From the NCBI GenBank assembly GCA_016708265.1, contig JADJGA010000004.1, forward strand, positions 1 through 64,000: a DNA stretch of 64,000 bases, given 5' to 3'. Numbering within the stretch: position 1 is the stretch's first letter; each line of letters begins with the position of its first letter. The DNA comes from Saprospiraceae bacterium (GTDB taxonomy: Bacteria; Bacteroidota; Bacteroidia; Chitinophagales; Saprospiraceae). This document shows positions 51,363-61,043 of this stretch, in pieces. The translations under genes were made by a program, and so were the position numbers. The notes beneath the pieces were generated by a model. That model was not told the DNA's origin and did no database searches. It saw nothing but the letters and a program-made list of their open reading frames with translations.

Positions 51363-52655
51363 ATGCAAATGAAATATTTATTTCTCTCCGTAGTTGCTAT
51401 ATTGTTTTCCTGTTCCTGCATAAATGCTCAAAACACGGCTCTCGATACTTATATTTCTAAAGCCATCCAAAACAGTCCGTTGATTAACGAAAATAACAAT
51501 CTAAGCAAAGTAAATCAATTGGAAATCCAAAGACTTAAAGCGACTTACACAAAGCCTCAAATTGGATTATCTGCAAATTATCTTTTTGCTCCAATCATTT
51601 CAACGGATAACAGTAAAACCACTTTTGAACCCAATTCAAGTGGTGCAACCAATTATTACGGTTACGATTTAGGGGCATCAAATGGTGGCGAATATCAGGC
51701 ATTATTGAATTTCAATCAACCTCTTTTTGGTAGTGAAAAATACAAGATAACTTCGGAACAAGTAAAAGTTGAAACTCAAATTAATGAAAACAACAATAAA
51801 TTAACTCAACACGATATTCAAAAAATTGTAACCGACCAATATATTCTATGTTTACAGGGTAGCAAACAAATACACGACGCCGAAATTACCTTGAACTTGT
51901 TAACTGACCAACAAACGATATTGAAAAAATTAGTTGAAAACAGCATTTATAAACAATCAGACATTGTTTTACTGAACATTGAGTATCAAAATTATTTTTC
52001 TCAATTGACCACTTTAAAATCCAATTACCACAGAGATTTATTGGAATTAAATAGTATTTGCGGAATTGATGATACTGCACTTGTGCAACTTCAAAACATC
52101 GAACTTATCTTAAAAAATAAGATATCAAATTCCCTGTTTTTAGAAAGCTATAGTTTAGACAGTTTAAATTTAGCTGCTCAGCAAAATGTTTTCGAGCTAC
52201 AATATAAGCCCCAACTTAATTTATATGCCAATACAGGGCTATTTGCTTTTACCATTCCTGATATTCCGCAACGCTTCGGGCTGAGTGCCGGATTGAGTTT
52301 AACTTGGACGATTTTTGATGGTAACCAGAAGAAAATAAACCAACAAAAAACAATGCTTTTAGAACATAATATTTCGTTTCAAAAAAAATATTACGAGAAT
52401 CAAAATAAAATTAGATTAGAAAAAATACTATACGAAATAAAATCCATCGAAACCCAATTAGAATACATCAATAATCAGCAAAATAATTACAATATTTTAC
52501 TTGAATCGTATAAAAAAGAATTATCCGCAGGGCAAATTTCAATCATCGATTTTTTAACCATTTTGAAAAATAAATCAAGTCTAACCGGCGAATACCATTT
52601 GCTTTTTTTACAAAAGCAATCACTTATAAACGCATATAATTATTGGAACTGGTAA
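51363..52655 (+). CDS. TolC-type outer-membrane efflux protein
   Basis: 430 residues, intact. Signal MQMKYLFLSVVAILFSCSCI, then AQNTALDTYISKAIQNSPLI and long alpha-helical coiled coils (EQVKVETQINENNNKLTQHD, KQKSLINAYNYWNW at the C-terminus). Two halves with the repeated helical pattern of outer-membrane efflux proteins. The second Met (51369) could be the start. It forms the outer duct for the membrane-fusion protein and RND pump encoded next. Confidence 0.85.
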   Translation: MQMKYLFLSVVAILFSCSCINAQNTALDTYISKAIQNSPLINENNNLSKVNQLEIQRLKATYTKPQIGLSANYLFAPIISTDNSKTTFEPNSSGATNYYGYDLGASNGGEYQALLNFNQPLFGSEKYKITSEQVKVETQINENNNKLTQHDIQKIVTDQYILCLQGSKQIHDAEITLNLLTDQQTILKKLVENSIYKQSDIVLLNIEYQNYFSQLTTLKSNYHRDLLELNSICGIDDTALVQLQNIELILKNKISNSLFLESYSLDSLNLAAQQNVFELQYKPQLNLYANTGLFAFTIPDIPQRFGLSAGLSLTWTIFDGNQKKINQQKTMLLEHNISFQKKYYENQNKIRLEKILYEIKSIETQLEYINNQQNNYNILLESYKKELSAGQISIIDFLTILKNKSSLTGEYHLLFLQKQSLINAYNYWNW

Positions 52656-52667
52656 AGTTAATACACA

Positions 52668-53573
52668 ATGAAAAAATCAATCATCTTCAATTTACTTGTC
52701 TTACTCATTTTGCAAGCCTGTAAGACGAACTCAGACAACAACGCTAATGTTCCATTGCCCACTCCTGAGGTAACCGTAATTAATCCAAAAATTGGCAGTA
52801 TTCAAGAATTTATGGAGTTAAACGGACAAGTGGTCTATCTAAATCGTACCGAAGTTACAACCCCAATTTCGGGTTATATTCACGCTGTAAATTGTAAAAT
52901 TGGCGATTTTGTGAGTAAAAACATGCTCTTATTTACCATTCAAAGTAAAGAAAGTAAAGCCTTGCAAGGCAATGAAATGTCAGAAATTCCAACCATAGGA
53001 CTTGTCTCTGTTTTTAGTAGTGCTTCGGGATATATCAGTATTTTGAATACACCCGATGCAGGCGGTTTTATTGCCGAAGGAAGTTTATTGGCAACTGTGG
53101 TAAAGAATGACGATTTATTGATTCAGGTAAATGCTCCGTTTGAATATGCAAACCTTCTCAAAAACAATAAAAACGTACAAATAGCATTAGCCGATAATAA
53201 AAACCTAAAAGCCTCATTTTATAAAATAATTCCCCAAGTAGATGCAGTTTCACAAACCCAGCAGATTTATTTTAAATTATCTCAAAAAACCACATTGCCC
53301 GAAAATCTAAATGTATTAGTAAAGGTATCAAAAAACATAAAAAACAAAATTCAAATTTTACCAAAAGAAGCAGTTTTAAGCAACGAAACCCAAGACGAGT
53401 ATTGGATTATGCAAATATTAAACGATTCAATGGCGGTTAAAGTCCCAATTATAAAAGGGATTGAAAATGGAAATGAAATAGAGATTATTAGTCCTATTTT
53501 CAAATTAACCGACCGTATTATCCTTTCGGGAGCATACGGGTTGCCCGATAGTACTAAAGTAACAATCAAATAA
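52668..53573 (+). CDS. periplasmic membrane-fusion protein of RND pump
   Basis: 301 residues, intact. Lipobox LLILQACKTNSD gives a lipid anchor. Barrel-sandwich/lipoyl halves: QEFMELNGQVVYLNRTEVTT, SGYIHAVNCKIGDFVSKNML and SASGYISILNTPDAGGFIAE. The helical hairpin is very short or absent, so this is a compact form. C-terminal beta-domain ends DRIILSGAYGLPDSTKVTIK. It lies 12 bp after the TolC gene and 2 bp before the pump gene. Confidence 0.85.
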   Translation: MKKSIIFNLLVLLILQACKTNSDNNANVPLPTPEVTVINPKIGSIQEFMELNGQVVYLNRTEVTTPISGYIHAVNCKIGDFVSKNMLLFTIQSKESKALQGNEMSEIPTIGLVSVFSSASGYISILNTPDAGGFIAEGSLLATVVKNDDLLIQVNAPFEYANLLKNNKNVQIALADNKNLKASFYKIIPQVDAVSQTQQIYFKLSQKTTLPENLNVLVKVSKNIKNKIQILPKEAVLSNETQDEYWIMQILNDSMAVKVPIIKGIENGNEIEIISPIFKLTDRIILSGAYGLPDSTKVTIK

Positions 53574-53575
53574 CT

Positions 53576-56500
53576 ATGGATAAAATATTTGCGAAATATA
53601 AAAGTCCGATTGCTGTAATTTTACTGCTCATTTTAGTGAGTGGTGCATATACTTATAAAAATTTAAGCACATCGCTTTTCCCTAATATTACCTTTCCTAA
53701 AATAAAAATCATTGCCGAAAATGGAGAGCAACCGGTAGATAAAATGATGATTACGGTTACAAAACCTTTGGAAAATGCCATAAAACAAGTTGAAAATCTG
53801 AATATGATTCGCAGCACTACCAGTATGGGGAGTTGCGAAATATCTGCTTTTATGAATTGGGGTTCGGATATTTATGTAGATAAACAACAAATTGAATCGC
53901 GGATTACGCAAATTAAAAACGATTTGCCTGCAGGAGTGCAAATAACAGTCGAAAAAATGAATCCTTCTATTTTACCTGTTATGGGTTACTCACTTCAATC
54001 AACTGTAAAAAATCAAGTAGAGCTGAAAATGATTGGCGAATACATCGTAAAACCCTATTTATCGAGAATAGAAGGTGTAGCTGCGGTTGAAGTTATTGGT
54101 GGAAAAACAAAAGAATACCAAATTATTTTAGACCAAAATAAAGTACGACTGTTAAAACTTAATCCGCAAGAAGTTGTTGATGCCATTCAATTGTCCGGAT
54201 TTATTGAATCGAATGGACTATTAGTTGATTACAAACGATTATATCTTACACTTACTGATGCGTCCATTAAAAATAAGCAATCACTGGAAAATTTAGTGAT
54301 TCGGAATGATGCGAAAAGAAAAATTACGCTCAAAGATATAGCCATCATAAAAATAGGTGAACGTGCCGAGTTTATCAAAATAAAAGCCGATGGAAAAGAT
54401 GTGCCACTAATTGCAGTGCTTAAACAACCTAATAGTAATTTAGTTCAAGTAGCCGACCAAGTATCTCAAAAAGTGATAGAGCTAAATAAAATTTTACCAA
54501 AAGGTGTTCAACTCAAACTCTATTACGACCAATCTGCTTTTGTGGGCGATAGCATTAAAAGCATTATTGATGTATTGTGGATTGGTTTGGCACTAGCAAT
54601 AATTGTGGTTATGATTTTTTTACGTTCGTTTAAAGCGAGTGGCGTTTTGCTCGTAACCATTCCTATTACGCTGGGACTTACATTTGTAATAATGAAAGTA
54701 CTCGGTTATGATTTAAACATTATGACCATCGGTGCTATTGCTGCCGCTATTGGGCTGATAATTGATGATGCGGTTATTGTAGTAGAACAAATTCACCGCA
54801 CTCACGAAGAAAACCCTAAAAAAAAGCCCAAAGATTTAGTAGGGAATGCCATCCGGTTCTTATTTCCGGCAATGGTAAGTTCATCTTTAAGCACTATCGT
54901 TATTTTTCTGCCTTTTGTATTGATGACAGGTGTTGCCGGAGCTTATTTTAAAGTTTTGACCGAAACTATGATTATCACGCTTGTAGTTTCATTTTTTGTT
55001 ACTTGGATGGGACTTCCGGTCATCTATTTACTTTTTTCAAAAAATAATACAAAGCCAAATAAAACGCATAAGGTTCACGAGCTAAAATGGATAAACTATT
55101 TAATTGAAAAACCTATCTATTCATTCATTTTTATCACTTTTACATTGTTAAGTATCTTACTAATTCTACCTCGACTCCAATCAGGTTTTTTACCCGAAAT
55201 GGATGAAGGTTCCATAGTTTTAGATTACAACAGTCCTCCCGGAACTTCACTTGAAGAAACCGACAGAATGTTAAATGAGGTAGATAAAATTTTAGATAAA
55301 ATACCCGAAGTAAAAACCTATTCTCGTCGCACAGGTACTCAAATGGGCTTTTTATTACCGAACCAAACAGGGCGATTATCTGATAGAATTGCATAAAAAA
55401 GAAAAAGAACCACTGTGGACGTGGCTGATGAAATTAGAAAAAAAACAGAAATAGCAGTTCCGGCTTTGGTTGTAGATTTTGGGCAAGTGATTACGGATAT
55501 GTTAGGCGATTTGATGAGTAGTGTTCAGCCCATTGAAATTAAGATATTTGGAACTGACCACGAAAAATTAAAGGAATTATCCGAAATAGTAGCCAAAAAA
55601 GTGGAGAAAGTACAAGGAACTGCCGATGTTTTTGACGGTATTGTGATAGCCGGTCCTTTAGTGAAAATTTATCCCAAACAAGCCCTACTAAAGCAATACG
55701 GATTATCGGATGTTGATTTACAAAATCAAGTAAAAATCTATCTGCAAGGAACAGTTGCCGGTTCAATACAAGAACAAGAGCAATTGACCGATATTCGTGT
55801 AATGAATTTGGATAACTATAAAACACCTGTGGAAAAATTGAAAAATGCAGCCATTTATACTAAAGATGGTACTTATTTGCCATTATCCACATTAGCTGAT
55901 GTTTCATTAAAACCTGGTGTAGGAGAAATCAACCGAGAAAATTTACAAACTATTGGTGTCGTTACTGCACGTTTGAACAATAGAGATTTAGGAAGTGTTA
56001 TGAAGGATATTAAAACAGAACTTTCTAAAGTAAATCTTCCTCCTTCCTATCAAATTGAATACGGAGGTTCTTATGCCGAACAACAACAGTCGTTTAATGA
56101 ACTTCTCACTATTTTAATCATAGGAGGTTTATTGGTTTTTATTATTGTGCTGTTTATGTTTGGCGATATTAATATTTCGCTAATTGTATTATTTGTGAGT
56201 GTTTTAAGTACTTCAGGGAGTATAATTGCCTTGTTTTTGACGAATACGCCACTTAATGTTGGAAGTTACACAGGTTTAATTATGATTATTGGAATTATTG
56301 GAGAAAATTCAATTTTTACAATCCACCGTTATTTGTTTTTTCTAAAAGAAGATACCGCAAAAGTTGCCATTAAACAAGCAGTTTCAGCTCGTTTACGACC
56401 CATTTTGATGACTGTTTTTTCTGCCATTGTAGCGTTAAGTCCATTGGCTTTAGGGCTAGGAACCGGGGCACAAATGCATCAACCGTTGGCTATTTCCGTA

Positions 56501-56590
56501 ATTGGAGGTTTTCTGGTTGGGTTACCCGTATTGATATGGATTTTCCCAAGTTTAATGGTGTTAATTTTTAGAAAATCGGTCATAGAATGA
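53576..56590 (+). CDS. RND multidrug efflux transporter (AcrB/HAE1-type), frameshifted
   Basis: About 1005 residues in reconstruction. First membrane helix IAVILLLILVSGAYTY, then the porter domain (LFPNITFPKIKIIAENGEQP). Twelve helices in two halves, with IGAIAAAIGLIIDDAVIVVEQ in helix 4 carrying the Asp-Asp proton-relay pair of drug pumps instead of the metal-pump pattern. LPEMDEGSIVLDYNSPPGTS starts the second porter. A frame change at 55370-55420 splits it (GDYLIELHKKEKEPL then VDVADEIRKKTEIA). Substrates are probably amphiphilic drugs, bile-salt-like or lipid molecules. Confidence 0.88.
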
Positions 56591-57762
56591 GGAAAAACAT
56601 CTTTTTAATTATCTTTTTAATAATTAGCACGATATTAAATGGACAAACAGATAATGATAAAATTACCTTAAAAAAATTTAATGATAAAATCATTACCATT
56701 TCTTATCAAAACGGCTATGTATTTCCGACTAACGATTTTGTAAGAGGCATAAATAATAAAAACGATATTATTGATGCGTTTCAAACTTTTACTTTAAAAC
56801 TAACAAAACAAACAACAGGTAGTAAATTTTGGGAACAGAATTATAAATATCCTGAATATGGTGTAGGAATGAGTATTTTAGATTTTTATAATCCGGAAGA
56901 AATTGGGATACCCATCGCTTTTTTTGGTTATTTTTCTGCACCATTCATAAATCACAGTAGATTTAAATTTTCTTACGAGGCCGGATTGGGATTTGCATTT
57001 AATTGGAAAAATTACTCACCTTCAAATGTTTATAATAATGCCATAGGTGCAAAACAAACGGCCTATATTGATTTGGGGTTAAAAACAGCATTTCGGCTCA
57101 CCAGCAGTCTTTATTTAGATATGGGTTTTAGCCTGTCTCATTTTTCAAATGGCAGACTAAAAGCACCCAATTTAGGTTTAAACACCATCGCCCCTAAATT
57201 CAGTTTGCATTACCAAATTAATCCCAAAAAAACTGAATATATTGAGCAAGAGAATCCAAATTTTAAAACTAAAAATGAAATTTATCTAAGTGCTTTTACA
57301 GGTCTGAAAAACATAATCTACGATAGTTTAAATGTCAATTTATCCGAAAAATATGAAGGAGAAACCTTCTCTGTTTATGGAATTTTAGCACTATTCAACA
57401 GGCAGATAAGTAATAAATCCAAAATTGGAATTGGATTTGATATTTCCTACGACGGTTCTCACCAAACACAAACAGCAATAGATGAAGGAAAGACTGAAGT
57501 GGAAAACGGATTATTCGTAGATAACATTCACATCAGCGTATTTCCATCATATGAACTAATTGTCAATAAAGTCTCTATTATTATTCAACCAGGTTTTTAC
57601 CTTTATCGAAAAAACATCAAAAATCAAAGTCCTGTTTTTTATCAACGTATAGGGTTAAAATATAATTTTTACAACGATTTTTATGTTGGTTTAAATTTAA
57701 GAACCTATCAATATCATATCTCAGATTTTATTGAATGGAATATAGGTTACCGAATTGATTGA
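56587..57762 (+). CDS. PagL-like acyloxyacyl hydrolase / lipid A deacylase
   Basis: 391 residues, intact. Signal MRKNIFLIIFLIISTILNGQ, then an outer-membrane barrel. The PagL-type active-site string is LDMGFSLSHFSNGRLKAPNL (His and Ser on one strand, N-G following). Two barrel-like halves are present; the second (YLSAFTGLKNIIYDSLNVNL to the end) is longer than the usual single-domain PagL of about 190 residues. It would remove an acyl chain from lipid A in the outer leaflet. It overlaps the pump gene by 4 bp, so it is coupled to efflux. Confidence 0.75.
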   Translation: MRKNIFLIIFLIISTILNGQTDNDKITLKKFNDKIITISYQNGYVFPTNDFVRGINNKNDIIDAFQTFTLKLTKQTTGSKFWEQNYKYPEYGVGMSILDFYNPEEIGIPIAFFGYFSAPFINHSRFKFSYEAGLGFAFNWKNYSPSNVYNNAIGAKQTAYIDLGLKTAFRLTSSLYLDMGFSLSHFSNGRLKAPNLGLNTIAPKFSLHYQINPKKTEYIEQENPNFKTKNEIYLSAFTGLKNIIYDSLNVNLSEKYEGETFSVYGILALFNRQISNKSKIGIGFDISYDGSHQTQTAIDEGKTEVENGLFVDNIHISVFPSYELIVNKVSIIIQPGFYLYRKNIKNQSPVFYQRIGLKYNFYNDFYVGLNLRTYQYHISDFIEWNIGYRID

Positions 57763-57794
57763 TAATAAATAAGTCATAAAGAAACCAACGCATT

Positions 57795-57861
57795 TTGCAA
57801 GCACATTGCCAAAGCCCCACAAGCCAACGCTTCATCCAAAGCTTTGTCAAAGAGCTTGCAA
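57795..57861. repeat. hairpin family H, copy 3 (right bracket of envelope module)
   Basis: Arms TTGCAAGCACATTGCCAAAGC is the left arm in pieces (TTGCAAGCAC at 57795-57804, ATTGCCAAAGC at 57805-57815); right arm GCTTTGTCAAAG and AGCTTGCAA (57841-57861). It lies 33 bp after the deacylase stop. The left member of the pair is at 47301. Confidence 0.65.
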
Positions 57862-58028
57862 ATCCAGCCCGAGCAACCGCTTTTCAAGACGGTTTTAAGA
57901 TTACCTCCGCTCAAAAAACCAAAATAAATTTGTGCTTCGTGGATAGGTTGGTGTAGATTGAGAATGACAAGATAAAAACTAAATAAATGACAAACAGCCG
58001 GAAATGAATGAATATCAGTTGCCAACAA

Positions 58029-58138
58029 GCGGTATAGTTAATTGCCTGTGCAGTGCGTATTCGTACGACTCAGCTCGTATAAAAAGTAGTTGTAGCTTGA
58101 TAGGAAAGTGCATCGAAAACGGCAACTAACCATAGCGC
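58029..58138. repeat. long imperfect palindrome, family P, copy 1
   Basis: Outer arms GCGGTATAGTTAATTGCC (58029-58046) and GGCAACTAACCATAGCGC (58121-58138), pairing at 16 of 18. The interior has GTGCAGTGCGTATTCGTACG and GATAGGAAAGTGCATCG. It is followed by CGAACGTTAGACC. The copy at 61699 shares the arms and the GATAGGAAA word. Resembles an attC-type recombination site in layout. Confidence 0.6.
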
Positions 58139-58147
58139 CAACCGAAC

Positions 58148-58540
58148 GTTAGACCAATATTATCAAAGCTGTATCTGACATTTTCCAAAATGGCAGTAAT
58201 CGAGGTTGAAGATTATCGAAAAAACCTAAATTTGTCCTTCATGTATCCACCTATACTAAAGTAGCATGAGGATGGAAAGGACAAAAATATAAAATGTAAA
58301 ATATAAAATATAAAATGAAAAATATAAAACTCACCAATCCCAAAGTAACTTACTTCGTAATTCTTACTTCGTAAATCGTAAATCGTACCTCGTAAATCGT
58401 AAATCCTCTTTAGCCTACCTCTTAAATCCTTCGGGATACATCACTACTTCGATCATGTTCTGTTCATCAAAATATTTGACAGCAGCATTTTTTACATCTT
58501 CGGCAGTAAGTTTACCGATCCTGTTTTCCAGTGTTTCGAT
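58148..58540. repeat. long direct repeat DR, left copy
   Basis: Starts GTTAGACCAATATTATCAAA and includes TTCCAAAATGGCAGTAATCG, AAAGTAGCATGAGGATGG, TCGTAAATCGTAAATCG words and the 3' end of an M16 peptidase gene. The right copy starts at 63488 and reaches the window's end. In the last ~120 bp the two copies differ by about five bases. Confidence 0.75.
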
Positions 58541-58588
58541 ACTTATTTCTGAGAAGTCAAGCTGATCCCCCGCTATTTCAAGATTGCA
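58415..58588 (-). pseudogene. C-terminal fragment of M16 zinc peptidase
   Basis: NLEIAGDQLDFSEISIETLE, then NRIGKLTAEDVKNAAVKYFD and EVVMYPEGFKR, then TAG at 58415-58417. This is the end of an insulinase/M16-type protease (xLTAEDVxxAAxKYF). The upstream part is replaced after about 58590 by unrelated sequence. The same end, nearly identical, is at 63875-64000 and there may belong to the full gene. Confidence 0.7.
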
Positions 58589-58683
58589 ACTTGAAATGGA
58601 TATAATTTGAACAGCAATAATTGTAAGCAATTGATAATTGGTTTTATATTTGCGCAAAGTTGCAAACTTCGTACAGCTGGGGT

Positions 58684-58870
58684 AAAACATTATAATAAAA
58701 TAAAACTATAATATATTTTTGTGGTGAGAAAAATAAAAATCAGCATTTGATCATTTGTGAAAAAACTTGTATAATTGACGAAAAAATAATAAAGGTAAAA
58801 CCCGTGCAAAGTCAACACTATTTGTTCATAAAGAACGGATTTTCTGTGCAGATATGTGAGTTAGCGGCAA
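58684..58870. repeat. dispersed repeat R2, copy 4
   Basis: AAAACATTATAATAAAATAA, TATAATATATTTTTGTGGTG and AAAATCAGCATTTGATCATT, then the tail AACCCGTGCAAAGTCAACAC and AAAGAACGGATTTTCTGTGC. Lies between the M16 fragment and the YdeI-like gene. The R1 part is absent. Confidence 0.6.
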
Positions 58871-58899
58871 GCACCTGGAACAGAAGAAGTAACTCTAAT

Positions 58900-59476
58900 A
58901 TGACTAAATTAAATACTATACCGACTATAGAATTCAAGACAGCCGAATCATTTGAAACTTGGCTTGAAAAGCATCACGACAGTTCAAGTGGACTTTGGAT
59001 AAAAATATTCAAGAAAGATTCCGGAATAAAGACCATAAGCTATGCGGAAGCACTTGATGTGGCTCTATGCTACGGGTGGATTGATGGTCAAAAACAAGCA
59101 TATGACGAACAGTCCTGGTTGCAAAAGTTTTGCCCTAGAACGGCAAAAAGTATTTGGTCCAAAGTGAATATTGGACACGTTGAAAGATTAATCAATAATG
59201 CCAAAATGAACCCAGCTGGATTAAAAGCAATCGAAAGTGCCAAAGCAGACGGTAGATGGGAAAAGGCATACGATTCTCCAAGTAAAATGACGATACCTGA
59301 AGATTTTTTAAAAGTACTCAGTAAAAACAAAAGGCAGAAGAGTTTTTAAGGGTCTCAATAAAACAAACCTTTTCTCTATTGGATTTCGACTTCAAACAGC
59401 AAAAAAACAAGAGACACGAGAAAAACGTATGAAAGTAATTATTGAAAAGTTGGCAAAAGGTGAGAAATTCCAATAA
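58900..59476 (+). CDS. YdeI/OmpD-associated family protein, frameshifted
   Basis: About 192 residues. MTKLNTIPTIEFKTAESFET, then WLEKHHDSSSGLWIKIFKKD, SYAEALDVALCYGWIDGQKQ, FCPRTAKSIWSKVNIGHVER and, after an indel at about 59330, LQTAKKQETREKRMKVIIEK. This is the bacteriocin-protection (YdeI/OmpD-associated) family. The ATG at 58900 is chosen because the sequence upstream belongs to the R2 repeat. A single gene between R2 and a palindrome. Confidence 0.85.
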
Positions 59477-59524
59477 ATAATTTAGCTCAATGACAACAAT
59501 TAATTGGAAAATGCCAGCCGCTAA

Positions 59525-59645
59525 GACGGGTTTTGGGTTAGTGGGCAGACAGTGCGAATAGAAACATTTGAACAATAAATAAACATTGGTGCTGACAGAC
59601 AGTTTTCGGTTTCAAAAGCCCACCAATGCAAAGCCCGAAACCGTT
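59525..59645. repeat. imperfect palindrome, family P-like, copy 2
   Basis: Left arm GACGGGTTTTGGGTTAGTGG (59525-59546) and right arm GCCCACCAATGCAAAGCCCG plus AAACCGTTG (59618-59645) pair at core GTTAGTGGGC/GCCCACCAA, with small bulges. GACAGACAGTGC and GACAGACAGTTT repeat inside. Ends CGTTGTGCTTA. Confidence 0.5.
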
Positions 59646-59674
59646 GTGCTTAATATTAAAAAAAATTACACACT

Positions 59675-60136
59675 ATGAAACTACATGAACTAAACCATCG
59701 ACCTGACAATGAGGATTTCAAATTGAATGAAATTTATTCTCAATTCACGAAGCTATTAATTGAATTAGAAAAAAGGGAATTACCAGATGAAATAGTTATT
59801 TCAATCAATAACGACATTGATGAAATCAATTCAATTACAAATATTGGAAACGAATTGAGGAAACAGATCAAAAAGAGACTACAAAGAATAATCAAACTGC
59901 TGGAAAAAGATCTCAAACTCGTACCAAGAAATTACTATCGAAACATTTGGATGGCTTTAGGAATGGCTGTATTCGGCATTCCATTGGGTGCTGCAGTTGG
60001 AACAAGTCTTGGTAATATGGCGTATTTAGGAATAGGGTTGCCAATAGGTCTCGCAATTGGACTTGGGTTTGGTAATGGAATGGACAAGAAAGCATTGAAA
60101 GAAGGTAGACAACTTGACATAGAAATAAAATACTAA
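59675..60136 (+). CDS. small membrane protein with glycine-zipper segments
   Basis: 153 residues, intact. The N-terminal 85 residues are charged and helical (FTKLLIELEKRELPDEIVIS, QIKKRLQRIIKLLEKD). Two Gly-rich membrane segments follow (MALGMAVFGIPLGAAVGTSL and LGIGLPIGLAIGLGFGNGMD), then a short charged tail. No family recognised. It is framed by palindromes. Confidence 0.65.
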   Translation: MKLHELNHRPDNEDFKLNEIYSQFTKLLIELEKRELPDEIVISINNDIDEINSITNIGNELRKQIKKRLQRIIKLLEKDLKLVPRNYYRNIWMALGMAVFGIPLGAAVGTSLGNMAYLGIGLPIGLAIGLGFGNGMDKKALKEGRQLDIEIKY

Positions 60137-60298
60137 GCACAACAACACCAATGCCCAATAGGCTACGAAAGAGCAACTTGAAACAGTTTACCAGCGCAAT
60201 TCTTGTACCTTAGGACAGTTACGAAACCCGCAAAACGGTTACTGGACATAGCTGCGAAACGTTGGCACCACTTTAAGACACAGCAAACAACAAGAAAC

Positions 60299-60724
60299 AT
60301 GAGAACAAACAAACTACTGATTTCATTTATTGCTCTCTTCACAATTATTTTAACAGCTTGTGATCCTGGAGTTAAATACAATAAGGTGGTTCAAAATGAT
60401 TCTGATTTTGATTTAACTATTTATATTTACCCGGAATCAAAAGTCGGGGATGGATCATTTTATACATTTGACTCCGTACAAATTAATAACCATACTGAAA
60501 CATCAATCTTTGAGTATAGTGGCTTGGGACAGACTTTCGAGTTTGAAGATTGCAACACTTTTGCCGACTCAATTTTTGCGAGAGTAATAGGAATTGACAC
60601 ATTAGATTATGACATCAATTTGAATGATAAATCGAAATGGATTTTTTCAGTTCTAGACAATACTTTTAAAGAGGGAGGACTTTGTGAATGCAGGATTAGA
60701 ATTACTAATGATATGATTAAATGA
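60299..60724 (+). CDS. small lipoprotein, uncharacterised
   Basis: 141 residues from the ATG at 60299 (MRTNKLLISFIALFTIILTA followed by lipobox Cys). An upstream in-frame ATG at 60203 would add palindrome sequence and hide the signal peptide, so it is not preferred. The mature part is beta-rich (YNKVVQNDSDFDLTIYIYPE, FEFEDCNTFADSIFARVIGI) with a Cys-x-Cys near the C-terminus (GLCECRIRI). Stop overlaps the next small ORF by ATGA. Confidence 0.65.
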   Translation: MRTNKLLISFIALFTIILTACDPGVKYNKVVQNDSDFDLTIYIYPESKVGDGSFYTFDSVQINNHTETSIFEYSGLGQTFEFEDCNTFADSIFARVIGIDTLDYDINLNDKSKWIFSVLDNTFKEGGLCECRIRITNDMIK

Positions 60725-60867
60725 AACCTTCGAACAACTTTATGAAACTTATACATTATAAGTTTGGTATCTTTCTATGTATGATACTTTTACTGAATTC
60801 ATGTGACAATTTTAATAAAATTGATGGCATTGTAACAGAGAAACCTTTGTTGAACGTGACCGTATAA
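60721..60867 (+). CDS. very short lipoprotein, probably truncated
   Basis: 48 residues: MKPSNNFMKLIHYKFGIFLC, then MILLLNSCDNFNKIDGIVTE with lipobox LNSC. Overlaps the preceding gene by 4 bp. It ends right where a copy of the R2 tail begins, so a longer gene was probably cut by the repeat. Confidence 0.4.
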   Translation: MKPSNNFMKLIHYKFGIFLCMILLLNSCDNFNKIDGIVTEKPLLNVTV

Positions 60868-60884
60868 AAAAATAATGAAACACT

Positions 60885-60995
60885 GATTCGTGAATAATTT
60901 GTATATTTGACAAAAAAATAAAAAAGGTAAAACATGTGCGAAGTCAACACTATTTGTTCATAAAGAACGGATTTTCTGTGCAGATAAGAAAGTTG
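60885..60995. repeat. dispersed repeat R2, tail-only copy
   Basis: GTATATTTGACAAAAAAATA, GGTAAAACATGTGCGAAGTC and AAAGAACGGATTTTCTGTGC, matching the tails at 47.05 and 58.77 kb. The R2 head is absent. Confidence 0.55.
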
Positions 60996-61043
60996 TGCGT
61001 CATGCAAAAAAAAGATTTGCAAATAAACTAAAAACTTCACAAA

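Noticed and set aside
58747..58899. Upstream start for the YdeI-like gene
   Set aside because: This part belongs to the R2 dispersed repeat, and the conserved family N-terminus starts at 58900.
60203..60298. Upstream start for the lipoprotein gene
   Set aside because: It would bury the signal peptide and lipobox, and the DNA is palindromic spacer.
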